Part shown: in pieces, positions 63,537 to 64,000 of the stretch
How the letters are laid out: every line of letters starts with the position of its first letter
Position numbering within the stretch: the stretch's first letter is position 1
Assembly (NCBI GenBank): GCA_000349905.1
Contig: KB722745.1
Coordinates: 639,723 to 703,722, forward strand
DNA length: 64,000 nucleotides
Direction of reading: 5' to 3'
DNA from: Volvariella volvacea V23
Lineage: Eukaryota > Basidiomycota > Agaricomycetes > Agaricales > Pluteaceae
Made by a program: the position numbers and the translations under genes
The notes under the pieces: generated by a model
What the model saw: only the letters and a program-made list of their open reading frames with translations
Database searches by the model: none
Told to the model about the DNA's origin: nothing

Positions 63537-64000
63537 CGAACACGATCTAGGTTGAAGGTACTATAGCGTCCCGGATAGCGCCCTCGAAGCGCATCCAATG
63601 CCAGACGGATCTCCATAATGGCCCCTTTTTGCCATACTATGACGGTAAATGGGTTCACCCAGACTAGCACTACACTCCCGATGAAGTTCACTGGAATTTC
63701 AGCAGGAAGAAATGCAGTTCAGATGAGGTGGAAAAGGGGAGGGTATGTGAAATGAAATAATGTGTGAGCGGATGATAATAAACTAAAGATCTTAGCTATA
63801 ACTCACAAATTCCATTACTACCCATCAACTGCGGCTCAAGCCTCGCCCAAGCCGCCTTCATCCCTTGAATGAAATTCTACCCACAACCAAGGCTAAGCTC
63901 ACCAGCCAGAGCTAAGTCGACAAGCGAAACTCACGTCCTTTGACTGCGTCCAAGCAAATAGCCAAAGTGCAATCATCCAAAGTGACAACAAAGCGAGATT
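63537..64000 (-). CDS. Unrecognised protein, C-terminal part only
   Basis: The 3' end of a minus-strand gene that starts outside the window. The last exon is about 63537-63694 (NFIGSVVLVWVNPFTVIVWQ, MEIRLALDALRGRYPGRYS, ending in VRRG and TAA). An exon upstream encodes KAAWARLEPQLMGSNGI, and a further one at the window edge reads VVTLDDCTLAICLDAVKG. The introns proposed use GTGAGT donors and CAG or AAG acceptors, and phases agree. The hydrophobic segment could be a membrane helix or a buried strand. No family is recognised. Confidence 0.4.

Overview
The window looks like chromosomal DNA of a filamentous basidiomycete, most likely an agaricomycete. The genes are dense and split by many introns of about 45-75 nt with GTRNGT donors. 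Several families are typical of agaricomycetes: F-box-like paralogs, DUF6593 proteins and a small secreted protein. The LINE has a fungal Tad1-like layout. No species can be named from sequence alone, and two 100-base N blocks (21921-22020, 55385-55484) mark scaffold gaps.

Layout: 1-7969 (minus) is a nearly complete non-LTR retrotransposon. It has a gag-like ORF1 with zinc knuckles and an ORF2 with endonuclease, reverse transcriptase, RNase H and a CCHC end. ORF2 is split by a frameshift in a homopolymer, and the 3' end runs off the window. At 8816-9590 there is a small lysine/proline-rich nuclear-type protein. At 12378-14886 (minus) there is an amino acid permease with 15 exons, one of them only 15 nt. 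About 5 kb with no recognisable gene follows, then a decayed acidic-tail ORF near 20.1-20.7 kb and an F-box protein interrupted by a gap (21023-22463, minus).

From 22730 to 32954 lies a tandem array of five DUF6593 genes, all on the plus strand and all with the same three-exon structure. A MYND-finger gene on the minus strand (25006-27060) sits inside the array; one of its exons is 12 nt long and carries the last zinc ligand. After the array come a large single-exon F-box protein (33284-34882), a putative dimeric alpha/beta-barrel protein (35263-36102) and a giant BEACH/WD40 protein (36694-45944).

The last third (46.1-61 kb) is an expansion of eight related F-box-like genes on the minus strand: five intact and three broken. 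Between them, on the plus strand, are three related small membrane-protein genes, and in two cases a membrane gene is divergently paired with an F-box-like gene. This interleaved, fast-changing two-family locus is the most interesting part of the window, although its function is unknown. The window closes with a small secreted protein (62485-63221) and the 3' end of an unidentified minus-strand gene. Exon models marked as checked were verified by splice sites and by total coding length divisible by three.
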